Of a stretch of DNA of 63,537 nt, positions 9,022-18,509 are shown in pieces. The notes beneath the pieces are model-generated. The model was not told where the DNA came from, did not search any database, and saw only the letters and a program-made list of their open reading frames with translations. The stretch is from positions 1 through 63,537 of the forward strand of contig NZ_JAINZP010000024.1 of assembly GCF_020166435.1 (NCBI RefSeq), written 5' to 3'. The translations under genes and the position numbers were made by a program. Within the stretch, counting starts at the first letter, position 1. Each line of letters begins with the position of its first letter. This DNA comes from Pectobacterium versatile. GTDB taxonomy: Bacteria; Pseudomonadota; Gammaproteobacteria; Enterobacterales; Enterobacteriaceae.

Positions 9022-9091
9022 AAGCACGTTCCTTAAATAGGGTAAAGCACCTTCGGCCTCACCCTAATTATTGTCGTCATTCCGTTTAGGG

Positions 9092-10798
9092 TTAGGCAGA
9101 AGCCTGAATAAGCGACGTCAATAACGCGCCGCGCTTCGCTTCCGATTTTTTCACCAACACTGCAAGTTTCTTAGTATTGCCCCAAATGAGATACAAAATA
9201 TGTTCTATCACGGCGGGTTCTCGCATCCGAACTTCTTCGGCCAGTTGTTCGAACAGCGCGTCATCCTCTAGCGCAGGCAACATATTCAGCTTTAACCTTT
9301 CCGTCGCATGGCTCAGGCAAGCAACCAAAGTCGCCACGTTCTGTACCATCACACCATGCTTATCGAAAAATGCACGAATGAAGGCATCTTGTACTGATTG
9401 GTGTTCGTCATCCACGCTTTCCATATACGCTTTTACGAGTGGGAAATAGCCCGTATCGGTCAGACCCAGCCCGAATACCGCATAGCTTCCCGGCATGCAG
9501 CACTTTTCGCCTTCCGAATCCGCATACCATTCAAATTCCTCAATCGCGATACGCGCATAATCCTCAAGAAGCGGATAGTTCGATGCATATTGCAACGCGT
9601 TAGCAAAAAAGCGGTGGGTATCCGATTTTGCCAGCCCCTTGATAGGAAGATACTGTCGCGCCGACGATTTCAGAACGATCTTGTAGCTCTTTGGAAAACC
9701 GAGCGTCAGTAAGCGCGTAATGAAAAGCAGCGCCTGCTCATACGCTTCGGCGCTTTCCTTACGAATACGTACCGTGATGGTCGAAAACACATCATTCGCC
9801 ACGCATTCGACCGATTCGTTCTTCAGGTTAATCTGCGCGTTCTCAAACGCACCACTTCCCTCTTCCATGATGCTTAGCGCACGCGGGTAGCCCAACTGCT
9901 TCGCGATACCCAGGTATTCCAGCGCCTGAGACTTACTATAGGAAGGCTCATAACGCAGGATCATAACTGCCGCATAGAGAACTAATTCAACGGGGTGCAG
10001 CGTTTGTGGATCCGGCAAATCCAATGCAATACCGGGCTTGAGGGAATGGGTTTCTGGTTCGAAAAAGTGTTCAGGCTGGAACACGTCGCAGTAGCGCAAC
10101 AGAAATTGCTGATCGACCCACGTTCTTAACGCACGGATAATCGTGCGCCTATGCTCCAACAGTGTCTCTTGCCCTGCGTTTTGCTGCTGAATTCGTTCAA
10201 GCTGAGCCATGATCCAGCGGATATCCAGCGAGGGAAAGAGATGCACATCAAGCAAATGACGAGCCAGAAAGAACGTTTGCAGCGGCTCAGTCGGCGCATT
10301 ACCACGGGTAAGATGCTGTTCGATATAGTCGTGAATAGACTCAAGTAGCCGCTGTTTTTTCACGTAGTTAGTGAACGTAAACAGCGTAGTCAGCAGCCGG
10401 CCTTCGGCTGCTGGGAATACGGCTCGAAAGCAAAACCGATAGTCAATCACCGCAGTCTCTGCCAGTTTCTCAACACGCTGCGCGATAGCCTGAGTCAGCA
10501 CAGGAACGATATTTTCCTGTATCTGCGCGACGCTTAATGCCCCTTTTCGGCTACCGATCGATAGTCCGTCAGCATCACGCTTCGACTTAGCGGATATTGA
10601 CGTCCGCCCGGGCGCATAATCCAGTATCACATCGTTATGGATGCCTGCCTGCAGCGTTGTTCGCAATACGACCTTATCGACATCGACTCTTTTCTCCAGC
10701 GCATCAAACCATTCGCTGATTATCGCCAGCACTTCATCCTGCATAGGTCGTTCATGTGGTAGTGATCCCCCAGCCTCGTTCGAGTGCCTCTCCGTCAT
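9092..10798 (-). CDS. uncharacterised 568-aa protein
   Basis: Complete open frame; AAGGA precedes ATG 10798. No signal peptide, membrane segment or nucleotide-binding motif is visible. Residues 20-100 contain DEVLAIISEWFDALEKRV ... LQAGIHNDVILDYAPGRTSIS; the rest is predicted largely helical with acidic stretches and reads like repeated helix pairs. I have a vague memory of similar N-termini in the DUF6138 group but cannot confirm it. It lies 70 bp upstream of the dehydrogenase gene on the same strand, so the two may be co-transcribed. No function is assigned. Confidence 0.7.
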   Translation of the reverse strand: MTERHSNEAGGSLPHERPMQDEVLAIISEWFDALEKRVDVDKVVLRTTLQAGIHNDVILDYAPGRTSISAKSKRDADGLSIGSRKGALSVAQIQENIVPVLTQAIAQRVEKLAETAVIDYRFCFRAVFPAAEGRLLTTLFTFTNYVKKQRLLESIHDYIEQHLTRGNAPTEPLQTFFLARHLLDVHLFPSLDIRWIMAQLERIQQQNAGQETLLEHRRTIIRALRTWVDQQFLLRYCDVFQPEHFFEPETHSLKPGIALDLPDPQTLHPVELVLYAAVMILRYEPSYSKSQALEYLGIAKQLGYPRALSIMEEGSGAFENAQINLKNESVECVANDVFSTITVRIRKESAEAYEQALLFITRLLTLGFPKSYKIVLKSSARQYLPIKGLAKSDTHRFFANALQYASNYPLLEDYARIAIEEFEWYADSEGEKCCMPGSYAVFGLGLTDTGYFPLVKAYMESVDDEHQSVQDAFIRAFFDKHGVMVQNVATLVACLSHATERLKLNMLPALEDDALFEQLAEEVRMREPAVIEHILYLIWGNTKKLAVLVKKSEAKRGALLTSLIQASA

Positions 10799-11139
10799 TT
10801 TTCTCTTTTTCCTTGTTTATCGCAGATGAAATTTTGCCCCAGAAAACAGCATTGATGATGTTGACCAACCGCCAAAAGGTAGCACGAATCGCGCTATTTT
10901 TTGCCTTTCTCGTCATTCCGTAGCAGTGAAATGTAGCGAACATAGCAGGAGGGCGAAATCAGGATAAATGCTTATCTTAAACTGTCTTTTCGCTGTGATA
11001 GAGAAGGAAAATCAACGCATTGGCATAAAGACATGACGATAAATAGTACCGCATTCACGCGTCGTTGGTGACAGGAAATCACGATGGTGTGGTTTTTCTC
11101 ATGATGCAAAGAAGGCGTGATCAATCACGTCATGACAGC
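10799..11139. other. intergenic stretch without genes
   Basis: About 340 bp separate the 5' end of the 568-aa gene from the 3' end of the alcohol dehydrogenase. I see no coding region. A short palindrome CGTGATCAATCACG lies around 11117-11130 and might be a regulator site. Confidence 0.4.
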
Positions 11140-11169
11140 CCCACAGCACGGGGAAATCCGTGCTGTGGG
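11140..11169 (-). terminator. strong hairpin downstream of the alcohol dehydrogenase
   Basis: A 12-bp perfect stem (CCCACAGCACGG with its complement) around a 6-nt loop, 12 bp beyond the stop at 11181. There is no clear U-run, so termination is likely but not certain. Confidence 0.55.
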
Positions 11170-11180
11170 ACATAGGCCAA

Positions 11181-12230
11181 TCAGGCGTTCAGCGTGGCGT
11201 TATCAATGACGAAGCGGTATTTCACATCACCCTTGAGCATCCGCTCGTAGGCCCCATTGATTTCGTCGGCGCGAATAAGCTCAATATCGGAAACAATCCC
11301 GTGCTCAGCACAGAAATCCAGCATTTCCTGCGTTTCAGGAATGCCACCGATCATCGATCCCGCCACCGTACGGCGTTTCATGATCAGGTTGAACACGTTC
11401 GGAGAAGGATGCGGCGACGCAGGCGCACCGACCAGCGTTAGTGCGCCATCGCGCTTCAGCAGAACCAGAAACGCATCCAGATCGTGCGGCGCAGCAACGG
11501 TATTCAGGATTAAATCGAAGCTGCCCGCGTGCGCTGCCATTTCTTCGGCGTTACGAGACACCACGACTTCATTTGCCCCCAGCGCCTTCGCATCTTCACG
11601 TTTGGATTCAGACGTGGTGAACGCCACAACATAAGCGCCCATGGCATGCGCCAGTTTGATCCCCATGTGGCCAAGCCCGCCGATACCCACAACGCCGACC
11701 TTCTTACCCGGCCCAGCATTCCAGTGGCGCAGCGGGGAATAGGTGGTAATTCCCGCACACAGCAGCGGCGCGACCGCAGCCAGTTCCGCCTCGGAATGAC
11801 GGACGCGCAGCACATAACGCTCATGCACGACGATCTGCTGGGAGTAGCCGCCAAGCGTCCAGCCGGGCTCATCCGACGTCGGGCCATTATAGGTGAGAAC
11901 CATACCATCACAGTAGTTCTCTAAACCATCATCGCAATCCTGACACTGCTTACAGCTGTCTACAATGCAGCCGATACCAACAAGATCGCCCGCCTTAAAG
12001 GCAGAGACATGTGCCCCAACGGCAGACACTCGCCCGACGATTTCATGGCCGGGAACGCAGGGAAACTGTGTTCCCGCCCATTCAGCACGCACCTGATGCA
12101 GGTCCGAATGGCAAATACCGCAGTACGCGATCTCAATCTGAACATCGTGGGCACCCGGCGTACGTCGGACGATCTGTAACGGCTCAAGAGGTTTGTCGCC
12201 CGCATGGGCCCCATACGCGTGTACAAGCAT
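11181..12230 (-). CDS. zinc-dependent alcohol dehydrogenase, YahK/cinnamyl-alcohol type
   Basis: A 349-aa medium-chain dehydrogenase that probably reduces aldehydes with NADPH in the cytosol. Catalytic zinc ligands are in CGICHSDLH and PGHEIVG; the structural zinc Cys cluster is in CKQCQDCDDGLENYC. The Rossmann motif is GIGGLGHMG (about 178-186), followed by TTSESKREDA, whose Ser/Lys/Arg after the second strand suits NADPH. All are features of the YahK/AdhA/CAD group. AAGGA lies 7 bases before ATG 12230. A broad-range aldehyde-detoxifying role is an inference from the family. Confidence 0.92.
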   Translation of the reverse strand: MLVHAYGAHAGDKPLEPLQIVRRTPGAHDVQIEIAYCGICHSDLHQVRAEWAGTQFPCVPGHEIVGRVSAVGAHVSAFKAGDLVGIGCIVDSCKQCQDCDDGLENYCDGMVLTYNGPTSDEPGWTLGGYSQQIVVHERYVLRVRHSEAELAAVAPLLCAGITTYSPLRHWNAGPGKKVGVVGIGGLGHMGIKLAHAMGAYVVAFTTSESKREDAKALGANEVVVSRNAEEMAAHAGSFDLILNTVAAPHDLDAFLVLLKRDGALTLVGAPASPHPSPNVFNLIMKRRTVAGSMIGGIPETQEMLDFCAEHGIVSDIELIRADEINGAYERMLKGDVKYRFVIDNATLNA

Positions 12231-12353
12231 GGCTATTTCCTTTTATGTTGAGAAACCGATCATGTTAAAAAATCGACTATTTTCCTAAATCCCTCAGCAG
12301 ATAGGTATAGCATTCCGATGGTTTTCTTGCCTGTTCCAATGAATCTCACCTCA

Positions 12354-12971
12354 TCAGAGGGTAATTTTGGTCAATGCCAGAGACGCGCCTAACGCAATCA
12401 GGGCAACACCGATACCTTTATCGACCCAATGTTGACGATCGATCAGTCGGCGACGCATGGCCGGTGCAGCAAAAAACAGCGCAACAATACTGAACCAGAC
12501 CCAGTGCGCCACCGACATGAATAACCCATAGCCAAAATTATGGCTCATTGGGCTACCGGGCTGTACGACCTGAGTATAGGTAGCGACGACAAACAGCATG
12601 GTTTTTGGGTTAAGCGCATTGGTGAGAAAGCCCATGCAAAACGCGGCAAGCGATGACGGTGCATTACCGGACGCTTCTTCTAATGTTATTTTTATCTTAT
12701 TGGTTAATGATTTATATCCCAGATAAATCAGATATGACGCTCCCAGAATCTTCATCGCCATAAATATCATCGGAGAGTTAACAATGAATACCGCGATGCC
12801 AAAAACGGTATACATCACATGGATCTGGACGCCGCAGGCAATACCAAACGCACTGAGTAAACCGGCACGCGAACCAAAGGCATAGCTATTGCGGGTCACC
12901 ATAGCAAAATCAGGTCCCGGACTGATCACCGCCAAAATGGTGATCGTCGCGACAGCAATTAACTCATTCAT
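12354..12971 (-). CDS. LysE/RhtB-family amino acid exporter
   Basis: A 205-aa inner-membrane transporter with six hydrophobic segments. The N-terminal family signature is ISPGPDFAMVTRNS, followed by a G-Y-K-S-L segment and NALNPKTMLFV, as in RhtB/YeaS proteins. ATG 12971 was chosen because AAGGA lies 8 bases upstream and the sequence MNELIAVATITILAVISPGPD is the normal family start; the frame is open further upstream but that part is not family-like. It is divergent from a LysR gene, the usual arrangement for exporters induced by the exported amino acid. The substrate is unknown. Confidence 0.9.
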   Translation of the reverse strand: MNELIAVATITILAVISPGPDFAMVTRNSYAFGSRAGLLSAFGIACGVQIHVMYTVFGIAVFIVNSPMIFMAMKILGASYLIYLGYKSLTNKIKITLEEASGNAPSSLAAFCMGFLTNALNPKTMLFVVATYTQVVQPGSPMSHNFGYGLFMSVAHWVWFSIVALFFAAPAMRRRLIDRQHWVDKGIGVALIALGASLALTKITL

Positions 12972-13221
12972 TAACGTTTTCCTTGTTCGGCAAGCCATCA
13001 CTTTCACGATGATTCTGCACAGATGGGTAACAGATAGGCTAAAAGAGGAATGCAAAAATCACTGACGCAATACGACTAGCAAAGGTGCGATCCCCACGAT
13101 ATTTCCTCACTATTTAGGCTATTAGGCTTTTTTCACCTGAGGAAAGTGTGATTATTCAGCGTTTGCATGTGGCAAAAAAGCGATTTATCTTGGTATAAAT
13201 CTGTCAAATTTCATCGTGTAT

Positions 13222-14106
13222 ATGAAAATTCCTTCGTTAGCCTCTTTTCGCTTCTTTGAAGCGGCCGCACAAACCGGTAGCTTTGTTAAAGCCGCCGAGT
13301 CCCTGCATGTCACGCATGGTGCTGTCAGCAGGCAGATCAGATTGCTGGAAGATGCGCTGGGGGTTGAGCTATTTGAACGACGCAACCGAGCGATCTTTTT
13401 AAACGCAGCGGGCCGTTCTTTGCATACGGTCACGCAGTCCGTTTTTGAACAGCTTGAAGGCGCAGTTTATCGGCTACAGCAAAGTGCACAGGATGACGTG
13501 CTGACGCTGTCATGCGAGCCTACGATTGCCATGAAATGGCTGATCCCACGGCTACCGGCTTTTAATCAGGCGCATCCCGATATCAAACTTCATCTGGTGG
13601 CCGCGGGTGGGCCGATTGATTTTGTGCGTAGCGGCGTTGACCTCGCGCTGCGGCGTGACGATTTTCACTGGGAGCCGCAAACGCATGCGGTAAAGGTATG
13701 TGACGAATGGATAGGGCCAGTAAGCCGTGACAAAACCGAGTGCAAAAACAGTCTGGAAGGGATGCGTTTGCTCTATACCGGAACGCGACCGAAAGCGTGG
13801 GCAACTTGGCAGCGGCAGACGCATGTGTCACTCAAAGGCAGCACCAGAGCGGACTATGAGCACTTTTATCTGTGTATTCAGGCCGCCGTCTCGGGATTAG
13901 GCATAGCAATGGCATCTTTCCTGATGGTGCAAGACGAGACAGCAAACGGGCAGTTGCATGCACCGTATGGATTTGCGCGGGATGGGTCTGCCTATTATCT
14001 GTTATCGCCCATCCCCCTTGAGCAAAATGAAAAGTATGTACGATTTCATACCTGGCTAATGCAGGAAGTTTCCACCGGCCTTTCCGGGGTCGAGAATGCT
14101 TGTTAA
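13222..14106 (+). CDS. LysR-family regulator (GcvA-like)
   Basis: A 294-aa LysR regulator. The start MKIPSLASFRFFEAAAQTGSFVKAAESLHVTHGAVSRQIRLLEDALGVELFERRNR is typical of the GcvA/AmpR branch, with a helix-turn-helix in residues 15-45. The effector domain begins near 90. No good ribosome binding site is seen; either ATG 13222 or GTG 13216 could be used. It is divergent from the LysE exporter and probably controls it, and is followed 18 bp later by an MFS gene that may share its transcript. Confidence 0.87.
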   Translation: MKIPSLASFRFFEAAAQTGSFVKAAESLHVTHGAVSRQIRLLEDALGVELFERRNRAIFLNAAGRSLHTVTQSVFEQLEGAVYRLQQSAQDDVLTLSCEPTIAMKWLIPRLPAFNQAHPDIKLHLVAAGGPIDFVRSGVDLALRRDDFHWEPQTHAVKVCDEWIGPVSRDKTECKNSLEGMRLLYTGTRPKAWATWQRQTHVSLKGSTRADYEHFYLCIQAAVSGLGIAMASFLMVQDETANGQLHAPYGFARDGSAYYLLSPIPLEQNEKYVRFHTWLMQEVSTGLSGVENAC

Positions 14107-14124
14107 ACCCGCACAGGAAGTACA

Positions 14125-15291
14125 ATGACAGCACATTCCCGTGAATCCAATTTCACGACACTGAACATGATTATCGCCGCCTCACTCGTGGGGTTGGTGA
14201 CAGGGTACACGCTACCGCTGATCAGCCTGAAACTGGCAGAGCACGGACACAGCACGGCGACGCTTGGTATTCTGGCAGCTCTTCCGGCGGCGGGGATGAT
14301 GCTATCCTCATTCGTTACACCGTGGCTCAGCCGCCACCTGCACGTTAGCTATCTGTTATCCGGCAGCCTGATTATTCTGGCAGCCTCAACCGTTGCCTCA
14401 TTCCTGCTGTCACACCCCGTATCACTCATTTTACCTCGCCTGTTAACCGGGCTGGCCTCGGGGGTTTTGGTGGTGCTGGGAGAAACCTGGGTCACCAGCC
14501 GGGCTTCTGACAAACACAAAGCGACGCTGACGGGGCTGTATGCTTCCGTTTTCACAGGATGTCAGTTGATAGGGCCGTTGCTTATTGCCGCTGGGGAGCA
14601 TATTCAAATCTATGCGCTATGGCTGATTTGTGGCATATCCGCTGCGTGTGCATTCATGTTGAGGAACTGCACCAGTATGGTTCGAGCGGATGAACAGTCC
14701 TCGACGTCTTATCGAGATCTTATCCCTTTTCTCCCAGCAATCGCCTCTGGTGTGCTCTGCTTCTCCTTCTTCGATGCCAGCATACTTGCGCTCTTTCCGC
14801 TTTACGGCATAGAACAAGGCTTAGACGAAAAATCCGCGATATTACTGGTCACACTCATTTTTCTGGGCGATGCCGTATTTCAGACGCCGATTGGCTGGCT
14901 GGCAGACAAATGCGGCATCATCAAAACCCACATCAGCTGCGGCGTCCTGTTCTGTGTGATGCTGGTATTGATCACGTTCTCATTCTCCTCCCCTGCACTT
15001 CTGGTTCCCGTCTGTATCGTACTGGGCGCAGCGGCAGGCGGGCTTTACACGCTGTCTCTGGTGCGGGCGGGTCAGAAATTTGCTGGTCAGCGACTGATTG
15101 TGATGAATTCACTTCTGGGGCTGGTGTGGTCTGCGGGCAGTATCAGCGGGCCGCTGTTCTCTGGTGCAGCCATCATGTTTTACGGTTACGACGGCCTCAT
15201 CGTCACCTTGCTGCTAATCGGCGTGCTGTTTGTTGGCATACAGGGCGTATTAAGAAAAGAACGCGTATCGCGTTCGCTGGGTGAAGAGTGA
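14125..15291 (+). CDS. MFS transporter, YcaD-like
   Basis: A 388-aa major facilitator with 12 predicted membrane segments. The proline- and glycine-rich second segment, the LTGLASGVLVVLGETWVTSRA stretch in helices 4-5 and TGCQLIGPLL resemble the YcaD/YfkF group of putative drug or metabolite exporters. AGGAAG lies just before ATG 14125. It starts 18 bp after the LysR gene and is followed directly by the DUF1963 gene, so the three may be one transcription unit. The substrate is unknown. Confidence 0.85.
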   Translation: MTAHSRESNFTTLNMIIAASLVGLVTGYTLPLISLKLAEHGHSTATLGILAALPAAGMMLSSFVTPWLSRHLHVSYLLSGSLIILAASTVASFLLSHPVSLILPRLLTGLASGVLVVLGETWVTSRASDKHKATLTGLYASVFTGCQLIGPLLIAAGEHIQIYALWLICGISAACAFMLRNCTSMVRADEQSSTSYRDLIPFLPAIASGVLCFSFFDASILALFPLYGIEQGLDEKSAILLVTLIFLGDAVFQTPIGWLADKCGIIKTHISCGVLFCVMLVLITFSFSSPALLVPVCIVLGAAAGGLYTLSLVRAGQKFAGQRLIVMNSLLGLVWSAGSISGPLFSGAAIMFYGYDGLIVTLLLIGVLFVGIQGVLRKERVSRSLGEE

Positions 15292-15357
15292 ATGTCGTCA
15301 CGTTCTCACCCTATCGAGTACTCCGATACCTTGAAGGACATTCAAACAGGAATAGTT

Positions 15358-16497
15358 ATGCCAATCATACACACGGAAGAGTCGGCCAATCCCTCCGTGG
15401 CTGTCAATCCCGCTATGCACCCGTTGCTGGCGGAGCATTCTCCGCAGCGACAACATCTCGTAAATACGTTGCTCTCGGCTGACGGCATCGCCCCCCTCGC
15501 CGAGGCCGTGGCACGCACCTTGCGCAGTAGTATCGATTTCTATCATGGTGCAGAAGACGACCACACTGCGCTGGGCAATCATCGGCTGGGCGGCCTGCCG
15601 GATTTACCTGTCGATATCCCCTACCCTTGCGTCAGCACCACCGAAGACACCTTGCTCGAATACGAGGAGTGCTGGCAAGAAGGTGAAGACGAAAAAGATG
15701 TGTGCATTTTCCCTTGGGACGACGTTACGCAGACCTATCGTGTACCGTTGGAATTTATTGCACAGGTAGACTGCCGCGCTTTGGCACCATTGCAAGATTA
15801 CTTACCGCGCGAAGGCACATTATTCTTCTTTCTGGAATGTGGAAGCAGCCCTTTAACGACCAGAGGCAAGGTAATTTATGTGCAGGATGTCGCAAGCCTG
15901 TGTAGCGGCACGCGCTTTGCCGATCTTGCTTTCAATGATGAGAAGACGCTCGGGCAAAAGCCCGCCTTTACACTGCATCCCAGAGCCAGCGTCACCGTAC
16001 CCAGTTTTTACGCATTGCGTCAAAATCCCCATCTTGGCTCGATACTCTGCTCGCGCCTGAGTCTGGAACAACAGGCGGCGCTGGACGATGATGAATACGA
16101 CGATACGTTATCCCATCTCGGCTTCGCACAATATTACGCCTGGCAGTTACGGCAACTGGGCGCATTCAATCTGTTGCCTGATAGTAAAGTGACTAAAGAG
16201 CAACTCGCCTGGATGATCGAAAAGGACATGCTACCATCGAACTTTCCGCTTGATGCTCCATTGCCTGAATATCAGGGGATTGCCCGAGTCAACGGCTGTG
16301 GCTTCAGCCAGCATGAATTACCAGAATTGCAGGCAGCACAGACGTTAGGCGGCGAGGCACAGGACTGGCTGGTGCTGTTTCAGGTCTGTCTGGATGGACA
16401 ATTTCAGTGGGATGACGGCACGCTGAATTTCATCATCCATCGCACCGACCTCGCAGCCCTACGCTTTGACAAGGTATTCATGGTCTGCGATTACTGA
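15358..16497 (+). CDS. DUF1963 (YwqG-like) family protein
   Basis: A 379-aa soluble protein. The segment LGGLPDLPVDIPYP near residue 80, ECWQEGEDEKDVCIFPWD, FIAQVDC and GTLFFFLECGSSP, with a second half ending WLVLFQVCLDGQFQWDDGTLNFII, match the YwqG/DUF1963 pattern (LGG-P-LP...FLAQI...G.L.FF...LLLQ.D.D). The biochemical role of this family is unknown. ATG 15358 was chosen over ATG 15292 because AGGA lies 6 bases upstream and the intervening residues are not family-like. It lies downstream of the MFS gene on the same strand. Confidence 0.75.
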   Translation: MPIIHTEESANPSVAVNPAMHPLLAEHSPQRQHLVNTLLSADGIAPLAEAVARTLRSSIDFYHGAEDDHTALGNHRLGGLPDLPVDIPYPCVSTTEDTLLEYEECWQEGEDEKDVCIFPWDDVTQTYRVPLEFIAQVDCRALAPLQDYLPREGTLFFFLECGSSPLTTRGKVIYVQDVASLCSGTRFADLAFNDEKTLGQKPAFTLHPRASVTVPSFYALRQNPHLGSILCSRLSLEQQAALDDDEYDDTLSHLGFAQYYAWQLRQLGAFNLLPDSKVTKEQLAWMIEKDMLPSNFPLDAPLPEYQGIARVNGCGFSQHELPELQAAQTLGGEAQDWLVLFQVCLDGQFQWDDGTLNFIIHRTDLAALRFDKVFMVCDY

Positions 16498-16584
16498 GAA
16501 TTTGCGCTGATTAGCAGGTAAGTACGACGACAACCCACTGCTGGCTAATGATGGTGATTGTCGTCGATATTGCGTGGTACAGGC

Positions 16585-17280
16585 TCAAGACCTGGCGCTG
16601 ATCTGCGTGAAGACATCTTGTAGTGTTGCAGCCTCATAGGTTGGCGCGATGTCCGAATCGTTGGCGGCCCCACCTGCATTGAACCAGCAGCTGTCTATGC
16701 CGTACAGGTTCGCCCCAAGAATATCGGCATCGAGCCTGTCGCCTACAATGACCGCCTCGGCTTTTTTGAACGAGCTGAATTTGCTGGCGGAGAACTCGAA
16801 GAAACGCGCATCCGGCTTGGCGAAGCCGCAAGCTTCAGAGGTAGCGACAAACGAGAGCCAATCTGCCAGACCCGAGTTCGCCACTCGCTTCGCCTGCACA
16901 TACTCAATGCCGTTGGTAATAATGCCAACTTCACCGATCTCGGCAAGCGCTTCACAGATCTGAACCGCCCCATCCACCAACACCACCGTCTCAGGCAGGC
17001 ACTCCAGATAGAGGTTGCTCGCTTTGTGGGGATCGATATCGATGCCATGAAGGGAAAACGTGCGGCGGAATCGTTCTACTTTCAGGAGATCCTTGGAGAT
17101 TTCCCCCTTTTCAAACTCGCTCCATAGCTGGGAATTCTCGCGCTGATAATCTGCGAACAGGGTCGTATTTTCAATATCGACACCAAGGTTCGTCAGCGTA
17201 CGCGCGAACGAAAGACGCTCGGAGGCTTTGAAGTCCAACAGCGTGTCGTCAAGGTCAAACAGGAAATGGCGGTATTTCAT
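16585..17280 (-). CDS. HAD-superfamily nucleotidase, YjjG family
   Basis: A 231-aa phosphohydrolase. HAD motif I is FLFDLDDTLLDF (nucleophile Asp near residue 10), motif II is IITNG, motif III is the Lys in FAKPDARFF and motif IV is VIVGDRLDADILGA. Overall length and the helical cap between motifs I and II fit YjjG, which removes phosphate from dUMP, dTMP and non-canonical pyrimidine nucleotides. The start codon overlaps the stop of the upstream MFS gene (17277-17280), so the two genes are translationally coupled. This coupling with an exporter might mean a role in processing or detoxifying a nucleotide analogue, which is inference only. Confidence 0.82.
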   Translation of the reverse strand: MKYRHFLFDLDDTLLDFKASERLSFARTLTNLGVDIENTTLFADYQRENSQLWSEFEKGEISKDLLKVERFRRTFSLHGIDIDPHKASNLYLECLPETVVLVDGAVQICEALAEIGEVGIITNGIEYVQAKRVANSGLADWLSFVATSEACGFAKPDARFFEFSASKFSSFKKAEAVIVGDRLDADILGANLYGIDSCWFNAGGAANDSDIAPTYEAATLQDVFTQISARS

Positions 17281-18509
17281 AAGTGTTGGTTACTCTGCAT
17301 CAAGGAATCGCTTCTGACAGGGATAGACTGCGCTGGCTTAGCCGCTGTCAGCGCGCGGTTAACCCCCAGAAGCACGACGAGGAATGATAGCGTCAATAGC
17401 CCGATCATCACCCACGGAAACGCGCCCGGGCCTGCGCCGCTGAGGAGCAATCCTCCGATGACGCCCCCTAAGGCCACAGCGGTGTTCCACGATGTAGTCG
17501 ACATCGATTGTGCGACGTCCACGGCATCAGAGGAAAGGTGAGTCATTGCCGTTTGCGTGACGACGGAGAATCCCCCAAAGGAGATGCCCCACATAAAGAC
17601 TGCCAGAATCAGAATGGCCTGTACATCGGACCAAAGGCCCAGAAGGAGCGTCGCAGCAGCGAATAATAACACCTCGGCAGGGCCGAGACGCTTGAGATTC
17701 CCATCGACGATAATCCCTGACAGCACGAGGCCAAACACCGCACCCGCCCCGAAAATGAACAGCACGCCGTTGAGCCAGTCCCCCATGGCGGAAGCCACGA
17801 GGAAAGGCTCGATGTAAATATACAGAATGTTGTGCGTGACGATGTAGGTGAGGATCAGCGCAAGCGTCGCCCCGACGCCACGCTTGGCGGCAACCTGAGG
17901 CAGCGATAGCCGTTTATCAGCCGATTCACCCGGAAAATCGGGAGCAAAGAGCGCGATCCAGACGACAAGGAGTACCGCGATAACCGACACGAGCCCAAAG
18001 GCGCCCTGCCAGCCAATCGCCGAGCCGAGAAGGCCGCCAATCGGTACGCCGAGGACCAGCGCAGCCGTAGAACCCGCACCGACAATCGCGATTGCACGCC
18101 CGAGTAACCACCTGGGAACCATACGGGAGGCGTACCCGGCCAGCATCGACCAGACCACACCACCGAACAGACCAGCGACAAAGCGGGCAGCCAGTGATAA
18201 AGCGTAGTTGTCTGAAAAGGCGGTCACCGCATTCACGACGGCAAATCCGCTAATCGCGACGAGCAGCAGAGGTTTACGTCGCATGCCGCGCGTCAGCGCC
18301 GTAGCGGGGATCGCAGATAACAGCGCCCCCAGAGCAAACGCAGTGATGAACTGGCCGGCCAGACTTTCAGAGACATCAAGACCCGTCGCGATCGCACTGA
18401 GGAGCCCTGCCGGCATAATCTCAGTCAGTAAGGTCAGAAACGCGGCTGTCGCAAGTGCGAGGAGCTTTAACACGGGGAGAGACGGGGTTTGGATTCGATT
18501 TGCACTCAA
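17277..18509 (-). CDS. MFS transporter, AraJ/YdhP-type drug exporter
   Basis: A 410-aa protein with 12 membrane segments. The features TEIMPAGLLSAIATGLDVSESLAGQFITAFALGALLSAIPATALTRGMRRKP (helix 1 to the A-like loop) and LAARFVAGLFGGVVWSMLAGYASRM are typical of the DHA1 group that includes AraJ and YdhP. The start is uncertain: the open frame begins at TTG 18509 and no ATG occurs before the first helix. It overlaps the YjjG-like gene by four bases. The substrate is unknown. Confidence 0.85.
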   Translation of the reverse strand: MSANRIQTPSLPVLKLLALATAAFLTLLTEIMPAGLLSAIATGLDVSESLAGQFITAFALGALLSAIPATALTRGMRRKPLLLVAISGFAVVNAVTAFSDNYALSLAARFVAGLFGGVVWSMLAGYASRMVPRWLLGRAIAIVGAGSTAALVLGVPIGGLLGSAIGWQGAFGLVSVIAVLLVVWIALFAPDFPGESADKRLSLPQVAAKRGVGATLALILTYIVTHNILYIYIEPFLVASAMGDWLNGVLFIFGAGAVFGLVLSGIIVDGNLKRLGPAEVLLFAAATLLLGLWSDVQAILILAVFMWGISFGGFSVVTQTAMTHLSSDAVDVAQSMSTTSWNTAVALGGVIGGLLLSGAGPGAFPWVMIGLLTLSFLVVLLGVNRALTAAKPAQSIPVRSDSLMQSNQHL

